Shown: positions 12,471 through 25,611 of the stretch, piece by piece | Layout of the letters: every line of letters begins with the position of its first letter | How positions within the stretch are numbered: the stretch's first letter is position 1 | Assembly (NCBI GenBank): GCA_030062745.1 | Contig: CP099839.1 | Coordinates: forward strand, 2,857,001 to 2,921,000 | Source: Capitulum mitella | Lineage: Eukaryota; Arthropoda; Thecostraca; Pollicipedomorpha; Pollicipedidae | DNA: 64,000 nt | Reading direction: 5' to 3' | Translations under genes and position numbers: made by a program | The notes under the pieces: model-generated | What the model was told of the DNA's origin: nothing | Database searches by the model: none | The model's input: the letters and a program-made list of their open reading frames with translations, nothing else

Positions 12471-15400
12471 ATGGAATCTACTGAGGAGCTGGATGGATCA
12501 GAATTAGGAACAAAAGAGTTGTGAGTATGCCCTTGCAGCTTTATGAATTCTTTCTAGGGGATTTTTTTGTGATCACAGCCCACATTAAACAGCCCAAAGC
12601 CCACATGTGCACAAACCCAGAAATCCCGCACTTGATCAAACAGGTTCAAGAAACAGCAACAACAACATTGATGGTGGCAAAAGCTCAGCATACAACCAGA
12701 GATACAACCCAGTCATAGGCTAGCCAATACGGCCATTCACCTGTCAAGACAAATGGCCCGACAACAAATGGCCATATGTGTCAGCTGAAACTTAGGTGAA
12801 AGATTGGGTGCCAAAGCAATTTGAACCCATTTTGCCAAGATGGGAGACCAGCACTTTCTCAAGTCCTAACTAAACTGCAGAGCATGGCCATTCATTTTCT
12901 TTTACCTTGTTTTTTTTTGCAGCTGGGATGCAACATATAGTGTGGAAGTTAATAACTTCAAATCACACAAGGATATAGGAGAAGTGTGGTTTGGAGAGGA
13001 CTCCATGGATCGTGTCATCAGGTGATATGTCATTGCCAGTGTAGATTGACTGTCAGCTCGGTAAATGAGCATTTCTAACTAACCCAAGGTTGCAGTTTGC
13101 ATTGTATAACAATTTTGACCAAAAAAGCCTATGTTGGTGATCCAAAGTAGGGTTCAAGACTTGGGTTTTGTTCTTGGTGTCGCCGTGTGTATCTTCTTGG
13201 AAGTGTTCAATTTTACAAAACATACATGGGAAAAAGACTAGTTCAAACTGGCATTCTAGGTCTAAGCCAGTCATGTTATCAGAACTGCTTTTAGCTGGAT
13301 GGAGGAGCCACTTGTTTCCAAAGTTAGAAGCTTGTCATCATACTTATGATGTAGTGTTTTAATGGAGCCGCAGGAGCAAATTTTGGAGGCATAAAATGTT
13401 TTTGGAGCTGAATTCTTTGGTGCCTTTCAGCACAAAATAAAAACACTTCTAACCCTGATCCAAAGTGAACAGTGAAACTGCCATTCGTGGGAATGGCTCT
13501 TTAATTAGGTCTGGGCCTAATTCATTATTTGCCATTTTCAGATTTATAGAGCAGAGTGATGAGATCACTGAGGAATCCTTCATTCTGGATGTTGGATGTG
13601 GAAATGGCATATTTTTAGTAGAGCTGGTAAGTGTTACTGACTGCAATCACTGCACAAAGTCATGAGGATTGGAACAGTTTCTCATTCCGTTCTGCACCAG
13701 TAACCAGTGTTTTGGTGCATCATTACATGAATAGTTTGGTCAGCCGACTATGGTGAAGAGGTAAGCGAGTCCTCTTTAAGGATTTGTCAGCTATAACCAC
13801 GAGTTCTACCCACGCGCCAGGCGTGTGCTGGGTACAAGCACCTGACTGGCGTGGACTACTCGGAGGGTGCCGTGGAGCTGGCTCGCCTGGTGGCCGAAGA
13901 CAAGAAGGTGGACGTCGCGTTTGAGGTGAATTATTTAATGACTTAATAGAGTCTTCATGTGTCCACAGTTGGTCATAAAGCTGCCCATTTCAGTTTAGCC
14001 TCGCCAATACTCGCTATGTGGTCACCTTTGCCAGTGCGAGGTTGATTGGTATGAGACTCCTCATTTCACACCTGGCATGATAAAGCAGTGGAACAGAAAC
14101 GGACGTGAAACTTGATCTTTTGGCTGCACGATGATACCTCTTCTGACCGTTTCTAGCGGCATCCTTATGGGTGACTTCAAGTGAAACAATGTCAGAGAAT
14201 TGAAGTTTCCACTTAGATTATATGGGATGAATCCTGCAGAGCGTTTTAGGGGTCCTAAAACGGCTTTTACGAATAGGTTCTGAAATACTGTTATGAACTT
14301 GTGATTCATTACCTCCATTGACTTCATAACTTATTCAAAGTCAGTTCAAGGTAAAAGATCAGCAGTCTCGGTTCATGGTTTTAACCCAAAGTGATGCTTA
14401 CCCAGGTGCAAAGGTCACTGACACCATGGCTGACACCACTATGTAAAATTTAATAAGACTAAATATTGCAAAAAATTGAAAATACGTGCTCTGCAATGGC
14501 AGACCCGCGTTTTACCAGAATTTCTTCATCACCGAACCTCGACAAATGGTCACAGGTCCCTGATACTTGATAGCAAGATGAACTTCTAGCTTTGCAAACT
14601 GCAAAGCGATATGGGCACGTTTGGATATGTTCCCACAAAACATCTCTGTGAAGGGGAGTCCAGCCCTCTGTCCTTTTAAAGGTTTAGGTGTGTAAGTGAA
14701 AAACGCAAAATACTCAAGGAGAAAGGAGGTGTCTGTCAACTGTATTCTTCCAGAATAGTTTCCTATAATCAAACATCATGACTGTCAGTGAATTCAGTGA
14801 CAAATTGACAGCTGAAGAAAAATGGACAAAGCGAGTTCTGCCGTTCGGTAAGACACGTGAATAGACCTACCGATAGGAATGCTCCAGCTCTGGCCGACGT
14901 TTTTGTTTCTGAGCCTGAGTTACGATACTGCCATACAACACGGACTGCTGGCACGCCACAGGCGGCGGATTTCATGACCGACCGGTCGTCGCCGGACCTG
15001 CCGCCGTGTCTGAAGCGCCAGTACGACGTGTGCCACGACAAGGGCACCTACGACGCCATCAGCCTCAGCCCGGAGCGGCCCAGGGAGCAGCGGCTCAGGT
15101 TCGGACCCGATACAGCCGCCGGCGGGCCGACGTCGCCCTCACTGCGCCGGGACACCGGACGGCACAGTGCCTCTGCCAGCTGTGCGTGTCGCGTTGTCGA
15201 TTGGTAGATTTTGCTGGCATTTTCAGCGGAAAGCTCGTTACCCTCATGTTTGTTATCTCTGTGGCTTCCATTCGAATTGTGGCACCGTTTCCTGTACTCG
15301 GATATTACGAGCCGGTCATAGACGCCATTTTGGGTGAACGGAAAAGTAGACTAACTGGTATTCGCTCCTCACGGATGCTTTGCTCCGTCTAGCACGAACG

Positions 15401-15805
15401 CTGCACGTTACGGCAGTAATATCTGGTGCGGGCCGGAGCCTGGCGCGTTTGGCCCGACCTTGCGCACGGCGTGCCGTCCTGTCCGTACCGCTCCGCCGTG
15501 TCGTGCCGTCTGCGGTCCTCACCGCCTGACGCGCCCCCCCCCTCTGCAGGCACTTCTCGCGCCGTGTCGTCGTTTGTGTCTTCCTCCTAACGCGCGGCCC
15601 CGGCAGGTACATCGAGAACGTGCGGCACGTGGTGCGGCCGGGCGGCCTGCTGGTGATCACCTCCTGCAACTGGACCGGGCCGGAGCTGGTGCAGCACTTC
15701 TGCCCGGCGTTCACGCACGTGCTCACCATCCCGACGCCGAGCTTCTCGTTCGGCGGCCGCTCGGGCAGCGCCGTGTCCAGCCTGGTGTTCCGGCGGCCCG
15801 ACTAG
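12471..15805 (+). CDS. EEF1AKMT2: EEF1A lysine methyltransferase 2 (METTL10)
   Basis: This cytosolic SAM-dependent class I methyltransferase modifies a lysine of translation elongation factor eEF1A. Six exons join in phase: 12471-12520, 12923-13021, 13542-13626, 13821-13925, 14962-15098, 15607-15805, giving 224 residues. Exon 2 has the family's WDATY and GEVWFGEDSMDR segments. Exon 3 carries SAM motif I, DVGCGNG (residues about 66-72). Exon 4 has the acidic ribose-binding strand GVDYSEGAVELA, exon 5 DKGTYDAISL, and exon 6 LLVITSCNWTGPEL and SFGGRSGSAVSSLVF up to TAG, all closely matching human METTL10. The start at 12471 gives a normal short N-terminus; an in-frame ATG at 12402 lies upstream of the candidate 3' splice site (AG at 12413-12414) and is less likely. 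Exons 1-3 are AT-rich and CpG-poor while exons 4-6 are strongly GC-rich, a sharp change inside one small gene. Confidence 0.93.
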
Positions 15806-17267
15806 GCCGGCCGCCGTCCACGCGGTCGCCGTCCGGAGGCGGAGGCTGGCCCGTGTGTTGGTCGGTGCGGGGGGTTGGGGCCGCGGAAGGCTCCGGGCGA
15901 GCTGTTGGAGTCGAGCTTGGGATGCTGGTGCTCAGGGTCGAACAGAATTTCCGCCAGGAAACAGCGTGGCCGGCAATTTTGGACAAGCGCTTGAGGGTCA
16001 CGCAGCTGATGTTGCTCGATGAGCGACGCAGCGTCAGTAGATGTCCTTTGGCGTGATGCGCGTGGCAAGATGTTTTGTTCGTTGAGGTCGGCTGCGATGT
16101 AGAAACGATGTCTGCTGTACGGGGCCGAAGTCGTTACACGCGACGTGCACCGGACTGTGATGATTTCCAGTGTGTATGCTTTTCGTGTCACTGCGGGAAG
16201 CCAGCGTCGATGGCTGTGGCTCGTCCTGGTCCCGTGAGCCGTACGTTGAGCGCACTGCGCTGGACCAGTCATTAAGCAGTTGGGATAAAGACAGTGCTTC
16301 TGCCAAAGGCGTGTCGTAGTTTTTTAACTGCACCATTTGCTTCGCTCGTTTGGGCCGATGTTCAGGGTCCGGCGTGTGCACATTTGCTGGCTGAAGTTTT
16401 GTTCACAAACCAAAACACGTTGGAACCTGTCCCAGATCTGCGTTTGTGTACTTCGCATGCACGCGGGTAGACCGTTTGCTGGGTTTTCATCACCAAGGCG
16501 AGCACAGCATATCGCGGATACTTTACCTCGAGGGAAGGGCGTCGTGTTTCGTCGCTGCCGTTTAGCTCAGGAGTTATTGGCAGTATATGTCGCGGCGGTG
16601 TGACCGATGGGGCGCCACCATCAGCAGTGAGGCCATACAGAGAGGTGCCAACATCAGCCTCGCTGCCAACTGTCCGCTTCGGTTTGAAACGGCGTCGCGC
16701 AGTCTGTCACCATCAGGCCATGACGGGAATCTGAAGAGGATACACACCCTGGCTTTCGGAGCTCCGTACAATATCGTACATGAATGAAACATGTATTGCC
16801 CTCCGAAGATAAAACGGACCATGGATTCACACCAGAAAGCATATCCCCGGAGCGTAGCGTAGCCAGTCAAGTTCCCAACAACAAAAACAGATCTTTGAGT
16901 CATCCCAAAACACCTATCTCATGAACTGATACTGGAGATAAACAACACCAGCTATTTTGTAACAACCACAAAGGAAACACGATTTATCTCAACCAACAAT
17001 ATCTGAAGTGACTTCCACAAGGAACAAGTACCTATCACCACCTGATATGCGACATATAAAACTCCAAATCACATGTCGACATGACTACATATCCACCAAT
17101 CCCTCAAGCACCAGCTGCATGGCACAGATCACATCCAGTTATTGAGCAGCGAGCACCAGTCAGCCCACGTGACTGCAGAGTCGCACCACTCGCGGTCCCA
17201 CACGCACGGCGACGCCCGACTCCGTGTCCACAGCCGCGCCGCGTCCAGCCGACGACCCGGGGTCGGG
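15806..17267. other. Convergent spacer and 3' UTRs of EEF1AKMT2 and SECISBP2
   Basis: No coding exon is recognised between the two stop codons. The DNA is CpG-rich near the EEF1AKMT2 end and more AT-rich from about 16800. Open frames here have no conserved protein features. I found no clear AATAAA for either gene. Confidence 0.55.
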
Positions 17268-20200
17268 TCAGCCGCTGACCTCCGGCGGGCTGCCCAGCGT
17301 GACGGCGCGCAGCTTGGCCAGCAGCGAGACGGTCGGGTCGTCCGTCTGGTCGGCGCCGCCCGCCTCGGCCGGCTGCTGGCGGCCGGCGCGGTCGAACACG
17401 CCCAGCAGGTGGTCGGACGGCGACTGGACCGGGTCGCTGACGCTGGCCTGGGGCCTGAGGGCGTGCTCCACCTCCCTGAACATGGTCCGGTACCGATCCT
17501 GGGCCACCTCGACCAGCTGCATCAGCCGCTTAAAGTTGTCCTGAAACCGGTGAGCCACACATTGCTTCCACATCCCCGAATAATCAGTATTCACCAAAAC
17601 ATAAGCACATAATCTATATATGATGAACAATATCATACAGGACGCTGTGCCCGTCACACAAAGGGAATGTCAGCAATCCCGATGAAAGAGCTACCCGTTA
17701 CCGAAGCCTCGGGCAGCCCAGCGTGACCGTGAGACCGCGCCGACCAGGGAAGCGCGGCGCGGCGCCGGCCGACCGTACCTCGCTGCCCTGATAGTTGAAG
17801 ATGCCCACGCAGCTGACGGGCACCGGCTTCTTGCAGGCGTGGCCGAGGGAGCGCCGCTTGAGCGCGAACACCAGCGGTACCTCGCGCTCGGACGCCAGGC
17901 CCAGCAACTTCTGCACGGCCTGGTCCAGCCCGCCTGCCGGGGCACGGCCGGCGTCAGACGGCCGCGGGGGAGGGGGAGATGACTGAGCGTCCAGCAGAAG
18001 CGATGACGTTATCAGGAAACAACGTAATGAAATATCACGAAATACGACTGTCATAATGAATTACCAAATTCTTATCAACGAAACATCCCATTAATACTTC
18101 TGTTACCAATGAAATATACCTCCCTCGTTTCCACTATAATGAAATAAAGATTGTCCGAAAGGGGACGTCCTTCAAATAACCAGCACAGTCGATGACGAGA
18201 TAACGGCGACATGTTTCACCGAGGCGAAATATAGCAGCAATTAGCTGACAAGTGCGACGCGACACGACAAACATTTGCAGTAAGGCGACACCAATGTGGC
18301 TTTCGTGCCCTCTACCCGCCGATACTGTTACATCGCGGCGTTGAGGAGAGGCACCTATAGCGTCTGCTAACCGAAGTTCTCCGAATCCATGCGTTCCCGG
18401 CTATTAATTACGTTGGTAACGGAATAAAGGCACGAGCTACGTAGCATCCCTTGGGACTTTCAAGATATCATGCTTCAGGCACACAAACTACAAGCCACAA
18501 ACACAACGAAGTTGACTGAGAATCTGCATCACACTGTATCACATCACACTGCCGAACGGCTACACATAACCACATACCCTCCGTTTCAATTTTCTCAATG
18601 TTTGGAGCTAGGATAACACATGCCAGTTTCTTTATGGCAAGGTGTTTGGAGACCTCCCGAAGACCATACACCAGGCGTCGGCGAGACCTGCAGAAAAAAG
18701 CGTGGTGTTTTCTTATGTCAGGTCTTTCGAATGATAGCGGTCACTTCCAACACCTCAGTCGGCGTCCTACGCTACGAAGAGCTGTGCTGTCAATCTAGAA
18801 GTGAAAAAACAAACAAGACAAAAACGGCGGAACCAAGCGGAATTAATGACCTCCACGCTACATAATCATAGCAGTTTAGCCAGCAGAGCGATCCAGTAAG
18901 AACAGTCGCTGACACCTTTTCACCGTCGCAAACATTACGCAGCCCAACGAGGGCGACCCGCAACGGACCTGGCCTTGATGGGGTCCCGGCTGTACAGGCG
19001 GTCCTGGAACCTCGTCAGGTCCTGCAGCAGTGCCCGCGCCGTCTCGTCAATCTCCGGGCTCAGCACCTGCTGGCAGTACCTGTCCGGACCGGACGGCCCA
19101 TTACAAACAGGGTAAGTGTCCAAAGCAAATGGACTTCCTCCATTAGAAACAAAAACGGAGCTCCGAAAGCATGCATGCTGCCTCCACATTCTCCAATACT
19201 GCTGACAAGGCCTCATGCTTCAGTGCGCCGTGTCCTGATATCTAAGAAAAAAAACATTGCATCGGGAACGAAAAGTATTGTTAAGAGCCACCATCACGGC
19301 CAAATAAGACCTACTTCAGATCCACCCAGCCCGCACAGCCGCACCGTCTCGCTACCTCTGACAGGAGGCCGGGACAAACTCACTCCCTGAACTTGCGGCT
19401 GTGTATCAGCAGCTTGGGGTCGACCGTGAAGGTGGGTACGTAGTTGGGGCCGCGTGAGGGCGGAGCGTCCTCGTCGCTGTCGTCTTCTGGTGCTGGTGGC
19501 GCCGACTCCGCCGGCTGGCCCGGCGTCGGGGACGCAGGGAGGGGCTCACCAGTCACCTCTGGAGGCACGGAACAAGAACGCTCAGTACTCACCAAATCGG
19601 TAAAACTAAGCCCGGCATATGATCCAGGTGAATGTCAACATACATAAAACCGCGTTAGTCATGAAAAAGCCAAAGCTTTCACATGCTTTAATACTGCTAC
19701 GAGCCAAACATACGTGATTCTTTGCTGCTGCCGACGGCCGTCGTCACCGTTGCTGTGGCAGCAGCTTGCTGGGTCGTGGCATTATCACCCTCCGCTGCTA
19801 CCACCACCGTCCGCTGCAACATTGGAGCCTCCCCCTCGGCCGGAGCTGGCGCCGCCTGCTCCGCCACCGCCGCCGGCGCGGCCGCCGCCGTCGCCGCCGG
19901 CTCCGACACTCCGTCTAGAGGCGGCTCTCCCGTCGGCGCCGCCGCCGCCTGGCGGGCGGCCAGCGCGATGCGCCGGCGCCGCTCGGCCCGCTCGCGCAGG
20001 ATGACCCGTTTCAGCAGAGAGGGCTTCTTGCGTTTGGGCACGAGCCGCTCCTTGCCGCCGCGGCGCACGAGCGGCGTCGAGTCGAGCCGGTTGCCGGTCA
20101 GCCGGGCCAGCTGCGCCGGCCGCCGGTGCAGCGGGCCGCGCACCACGTCCCGCCGCTTAGGCCGCGCCGCCGGCTGCCGGCCGGGGGGGGGGGGAGGAGG

Positions 20201-21816
20201 TGAGGCGGGTCATTCACCGCCGGACCAGCACCGAAACAATACACAGCATCGCGATGAGTTTGGTTAAGTTCAGAGCATGTGTATAAAATGTATATACTTT
20301 CGCAATCGACAAACGGCATCCGGAGAGCGCAAGTGTTTTACGATATTCGATCCATCGTTCCCATGAGAACAAATTCTTGCACACAGCACGAGCAATACGC
20401 ATATAAATTGCCAAAAACTGTCACCCTGCATTACACTGTACGATAACGTCAAGTCAGCCAGCTGGCATTTTCACTCACCTTGCGCTCCGCCAGGTCCAAG
20501 AGACTCATCTCGATCGGCGCCCGTTTCTTCGGGTTCTTCTTCTTCGTCTCGGCCGTCTCGACCACCACCTCCTCGACGGGCGCCGGCAGCGCCTTGGGCA
20601 GCTCGCGGAGCATCCTGCTGTACGACTTGACGCCGCTCCCCTGCCTGGCGTCGGCCGGGCGCGGCTCCTCTTCGGCCGCCGCCTGGGCGCGGGCCGACGC
20701 GGCCGTCTCCTCCAGGCTCGGGTACTGGTCGTGCGCGCGAAGGTCCACCGTCTCGGCCGGCCCGCGCGCGCGCCAGCGGCCGCCGCTCGCGCCGTGCAGC
20801 CGCTCGAAGGCGTGCGCTGTCACCAGCTGCACGTGCGTGTCCTTGCTGGCGTTCATGCGCGCCAGGATCAGCCGGCTCTCCTTCTTCTTAGCCTTCTTCA
20901 GGGCGCGCTTCTCCCGCTTCCGCGCGGTGGCTTCGTCCGCCTCGGCGGCGACGGCCTCGGCGGCGTCCGCGACGGCGGTGTCGCCGCCGCTGGCCGCCGG
21001 CTCGGCCGGCTGCGGCGGCGCCGTCGTCTTCAGCATGGCCACGTCCTCCCTGATGTCCTCGCGGACCAGGTCGCGCCGCTCCGACTTCTTGACGGCCTCG
21101 CGTTTGGCGCGGCTGCGCGTGACCGCCTCAGAGTAGTTGACGGTCCTGGACGGCAGCGGCGGCGGCGGCGCGACGGACGGCGCGGCGGCCGGCGCAGCGG
21201 CGGGCGCCGCGGGCGCTGCGGCGGCCGGCGCCGCGGGCGGCGCGTTCGCCTCGCTCTGCTGCGCCATCGAGCGCAGCGACTCGTCCAGCTTGAGCGCCAC
21301 GCTGGAGCGCCGCCGCTCGGCGGCGGGCCGCGCGCCGTCGGCGCCGGCCGCCTCCGCGCGCAGGCTGGGGAAGTCCGCCTCCGAGGCGAGCGGCACGTCG
21401 AACTTGGGCATGAGCGGCCGCGTGGCGCGCCGGAGCACGGTGACGGGCCGGTTCGGCCGGTCGGACGCCAGGCTCTGCGGGAACTTGGCGCCCAGCCGGG
21501 AGCGGCCGGCTGGCCGCGGCTCCGGCCGCTTCGGCTCGCCGGCGTGGATCTGGCCGAGCCGCGTCAGCGCGAAGTCCTCGTCGCGCAGCTTGGTCAGCGC
21601 CTGGCGCGAGCGCATCACCAGCCGCCAGTCGGTGTCGGTCTTCTCGGCTCGCCGCGGCGCGCCGGCCTCGTCGCCGGCGGAGCGTTTCTTGCGGCCGGCG
21701 CTGTCCTCGGCGGCCGTGTAGGCGGCCGCCGGGCCGGCGCGCACAGCCCTCCGCCGCGGCTTGGCGCCCACTGTCAGCCAGCTGTCGTCGTCATCGGCCG
21801 GCTCTTTCTCGGCCAT
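17268..21816 (-). CDS. SECISBP2: SECIS-binding protein 2 (selenoprotein synthesis factor)
   Basis: SBP2 binds the SECIS hairpin in selenoprotein mRNA 3' UTRs and recruits the selenocysteine elongation factor so that UGA is read as Sec. Seven exons join in phase: 20479-21816, 19714-20173, 19384-19558, 18969-19079, 18578-18687, 17779-17933, 17268-17540, giving 873 residues, close to vertebrate SBP2 (854). The first exon encodes a poorly conserved Ala/Arg-rich N-terminus ending in a KNPKKRAPIEMSLLDL box. Exon 2 holds the SECIS incorporation domain (GNRLDSTPLVRRGGKER, then KRVILRERAERR; VILRE at about 503-507 corresponds to the family's IILKE). Exon 3 ends LLIHSRKFRE. Exons 4-6 form the L7Ae RNA-binding domain: RFQDRLY, LVYGLREVSKHL, VILAPNIEKIE, VPLVFALKRRSLG, VPVSCVGIFNY. 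Exon 7 closes with FKRLMQLVEVAQDRYRTMF. The ATG lies 15 bases after a TTTTACAG acceptor, so an upstream noncoding exon is likely. Whether this is SBP2 or SBP2L cannot be decided; invertebrates usually have one. Confidence 0.93.
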
Positions 21817-21831
21817 CGCGCCGTCGGAGGT

Positions 21832-24800
21832 CTGTAAAACGTCACCGAAGTGATCACCAGCTGCCAGTGTGCAATTTCGCCGTACACGTTACAATCAAGT
21901 AATCTGCGTTTGGGAGACGGACATTGGAACTTGACAGTGCCCGTCTACTTGCTTCCTGGTTTTGGTATTTCGCTGTACCAAATTATGCTACAAATCAACT
22001 GTACTTCTCATGTGCAACTGGGAGTGGTAACGACACTATCAGATGTGCCTGTATGAGTCCCGAAAAAAAAACACTGCATGCATAATGATCCTTTCTGAGC
22101 CAGTTCAGCAGGAACATCATAAATAACTACCACACAATGTTCCAAAACTTGCATAAATTGCAGCAAACTGTTGTTGCTGGAAACATGAATATTATTACCA
22201 TGAACTACTTTTTGCTTCACAATGCTTACAATTCCATACACATATCTTTGCATACATTTGTCCTCAAAATGACTGGCATATTGAGAAAAGAGCAAACAGG
22301 TGCACATATATCCTGTTACAGCTCTCAGGAGTCACTGGGACCAGGCATAACATCCTTTGTTGTCTCTTGGAGCCCTGCTGAGATTCCCACACACAAACAC
22401 TGTTTTAACATTAAATTTTGTTAGCAGACACCATTTGTCCTGCAGGAGGCTATGGATGACTTGACAAAAGTACATGGACAAATTATGTTCCAGCAAAAGC
22501 AAAGCAGGGCCAAAATCACCACTGACACATGACAAGCTGAGTAAGCTTTCAAGAATATGTATGTGAATTGTGGTAATAAGGAACATGTACCTTTGCAGCC
22601 TTCCTTGACAAATGAAGAACACTGGTTCCAGTCAAGCTTTGCTGCCTTCATTTTCTAGGTGGGCAGCATCCTGGATGTCTTCAGGAAAAACCCTAAGCAT
22701 GTTCTCCCAGAAATGGCTATATAATGATCATATGTAAAGTTGCAACACAAAACTGGCACACCTTTGGACCACATTTTTATACAAATGAGTTTTTCCAGTA
22801 CCAAACTTTAGGTAATGATAGTAGCCATTGATCATAAAATCAAAGTAGGCATTATATTTGTCCATGACAGCCAGAAAATGGACTGAAGGTAAAATGCCAG
22901 AAAATGGCAGCATATAGTTCTAATGTGGCTGGCATATAATCTGGTAGAAGAGAAAGCTACATGCTGTAACAAAATAAAAAAACAATAAATAGAATTTCCT
23001 GCCAATATCATACTAAGTACACTGCATTCCTCAAATGTGCTTTTGTTGTCCGTTTTTATATGAGATTCTAAAATGCAAGTGTTTATTCTACCTTCAAACA
23101 TGAAAAATACAACAAAAAATGTCCCAAAAGGCACATTTCTCCTGCACAAGTATATTTCATGAATCCTACCAGAACATGATGCCTTAATGGGTGGTGGTGC
23201 CATAGTATGTAACTGCATGCCAAAATTCCCCCAGCATTGTATAGCTTGACTAGAGGGAAAAACAATTTTGTAACATTAAAGCCAAACTCACCAAATGGCA
23301 TGAAATGTTAAACAGAATTTCTGATAGCATGTGATTTCAGATGAGTCAGGCATAGTTGCAGATGTGGGGCAGGGAGGTGGCACACAGGGTCTGTGATCCC
23401 CTCTCTCTAAATCAAAAACATGCAAGCATCCCTGTAATCAAAAGTGCCCTTATTCAAATGAAGCATTCCCACTGGCCTTGACTTAACTGAGGGCATCTCT
23501 TCCAAGCTCCAACAAAGATACCTGATCACATAACAAATATCCTAACTAAATGAAGGCAAGCCTGCCACTTATTAATGAAGGTGACTCTTATAAGGCAGTT
23601 CTAGTGTCCAAGGCTTCTCACTCCTAACTGGAGCTGTTCAGGCTCCATATACAACACATCCAGTGTCAAAGGCACCTCCTCCCAGCTGGAGGCACCTTGT
23701 TGGTGGCTGCCCATGGCAACCCCCATAGGGAGTGCACCCTAATTGAAATTTCTTAGTCAACCCTTGGTTACACAGGCAAGAAGTGCATCAGTGCTAAAGC
23801 CAAATGAAGGTTAACTACCCAAACATAGTGCACTTTCAATAATATGGAAACATCTGAAAACAAACTGGCATTTTTGCAACTCTTAAGCATCTCATGTAAA
23901 TTTTCACAATATGAAGCTCACTACATTACCTTCACTTCCAAAAATGCTACATATTCCTCCTGCCACTGTAGCTTTATACAAAAATGCACAACCAAGATAG
24001 ATGATTACTAACTATACCTATCCAGGCTATGTGCTACTAAGTGCCTTCAACAGACTGCTGTGGTGCGCCTCACCTTTACTTGGATCTTGCAGTACCCTGA
24101 TGACCTATTTCAAGTAAGATGATTCAGCACCAATTTTAAGCATTTTCAATGCGATGGACCAATGCTGCTTCACACTCATCTACTTAATGCATACCAGTAC
24201 ACCATATCAAGGTAAACGATATATCATTCTTCCGCCAGATTCCACTTGTTTGTTCGTTTGTTGCGGGTTAGGACGCCTAGCCTCTTGGGCAAACGTCTGT
24301 GTCTTGAATTCGCTTTCTGCCTCGTTGGGCGTAAGTCAGTCATCTGCCAGATTTCACGGTCTGCGTACACTCATATTTTGACACGGGTGCGCCATTATGT
24401 TTCTGCAATGAGAGGAACTGCAGGCAGGATGGTATTTTAACTTTTTTGAGGATGGCCGTCAAATGAAACGCATCCCTAACAATGCAGTGCACTACTATGC
24501 ATTTATTCAACCAGAATTCTTGCTTCGACTATTTTAATGGGCATCAGACACTCGATAGCGTTCGCCCCACCAGACATACAGCATTCAGGAAACCTTCGGA
24601 CCTTGACCATGGCTCTTTCCCAGGCAGCATTACTGACATTTGCCGGCATTGCCCATCCAGGGGCATGACATGCATGTAGCACTGTTGATTACATTCGCAA
24701 AGCTATGGGAACTTGTAAACGGAAACTACGTGGCCGTGCTCATTACGTTCATCCCCTGCTCCAAAAGTACCACAAAAATCCTTGCTTCTCAGTGCCCATA

Positions 24801-25611
24801 GAGGCAATCGTGTCATGTATTCACAAAGTATTTTCGGCGCGCTGGGAAGCAACCTGATGAGAAGTATATTGCAAGTGTCAAAATGATTCATCCCTGAAGT
24901 GGTTGGAGGCCTCCTCGGGAAGGGAACGGTCACTTGAACCCGAGCACATGAAGGGAAAGGTCGTTTCTTGAGTCTTCGCGGCCTGCTGCGCAGATAAGAA
25001 ACTTCGAGAACAAGAAGGCTCTTAAATGAATTGTTCAGCATGCCACGGCCGTGCGTGATGTCAAAGCCCGCCATAGTTGACGGAGCGCGTTAGAAATTTG
25101 TGCGTACGTGCGCATCCGAACACTGCGGGTTCCCTCTGCGGAACAACAGAACACCCCGCTGCTGAACCGGTGCATTGGCGAGTATAGTTGCGTCCCCATC
25201 TTCGTAGTTCCGATGTATCAATGAACATGGCTCATCCGTTTTACTACATCCTCGTAAAAAGATTCAATTCACGACAGCTTTCTCGGACACTAGAGGTGCA
25301 CTTTTGCACAAAAACAAGGTCCACAAAGAAAGCGTAATAATGACACAAAAGAAACAGCAGCATAGCTTAAGGAAATAACCGGTTTTTCGGCGAAAGGAAT
25401 GCCATAAGTCCCTCGTAGTTTATCGATCACATATTAGTATTGACCCCTGACAAACAAAAGAAATGTTCTGCCCAAGTTAAGGCGGGTCGCAAAACTGCAT
25501 CACCAGAGTAAAAAACGCGCGCCAGCGGCTGACCGGCAGCTCAACCGCTTGTATTGTGGGCAAGGTGGTGCGTGTGAAACTGCGCGGTGATGTGATACTG
25601 GCGGAACAGTC
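21832..25611. other. Divergent spacer between SECISBP2 and BAZ1B
   Basis: No coding exon is recognised. From about 22050 to 24060 the sequence is AT-rich and almost free of CpG (I find one, near 23049). From about 24200 to 25640 CpG returns to normal levels, marking a likely shared promoter region for BAZ1B and, if SECISBP2 has a leader exon, for both genes. Open frames in this interval look random. Confidence 0.55.

Noticed and set aside
20731-21837. 368-codon open frame on the plus strand opposite SECISBP2 exon 1
   Set aside because: It is antisense to a well-supported GC-rich exon. Such exons have few stop codons in any frame, and the translation has no conserved features.
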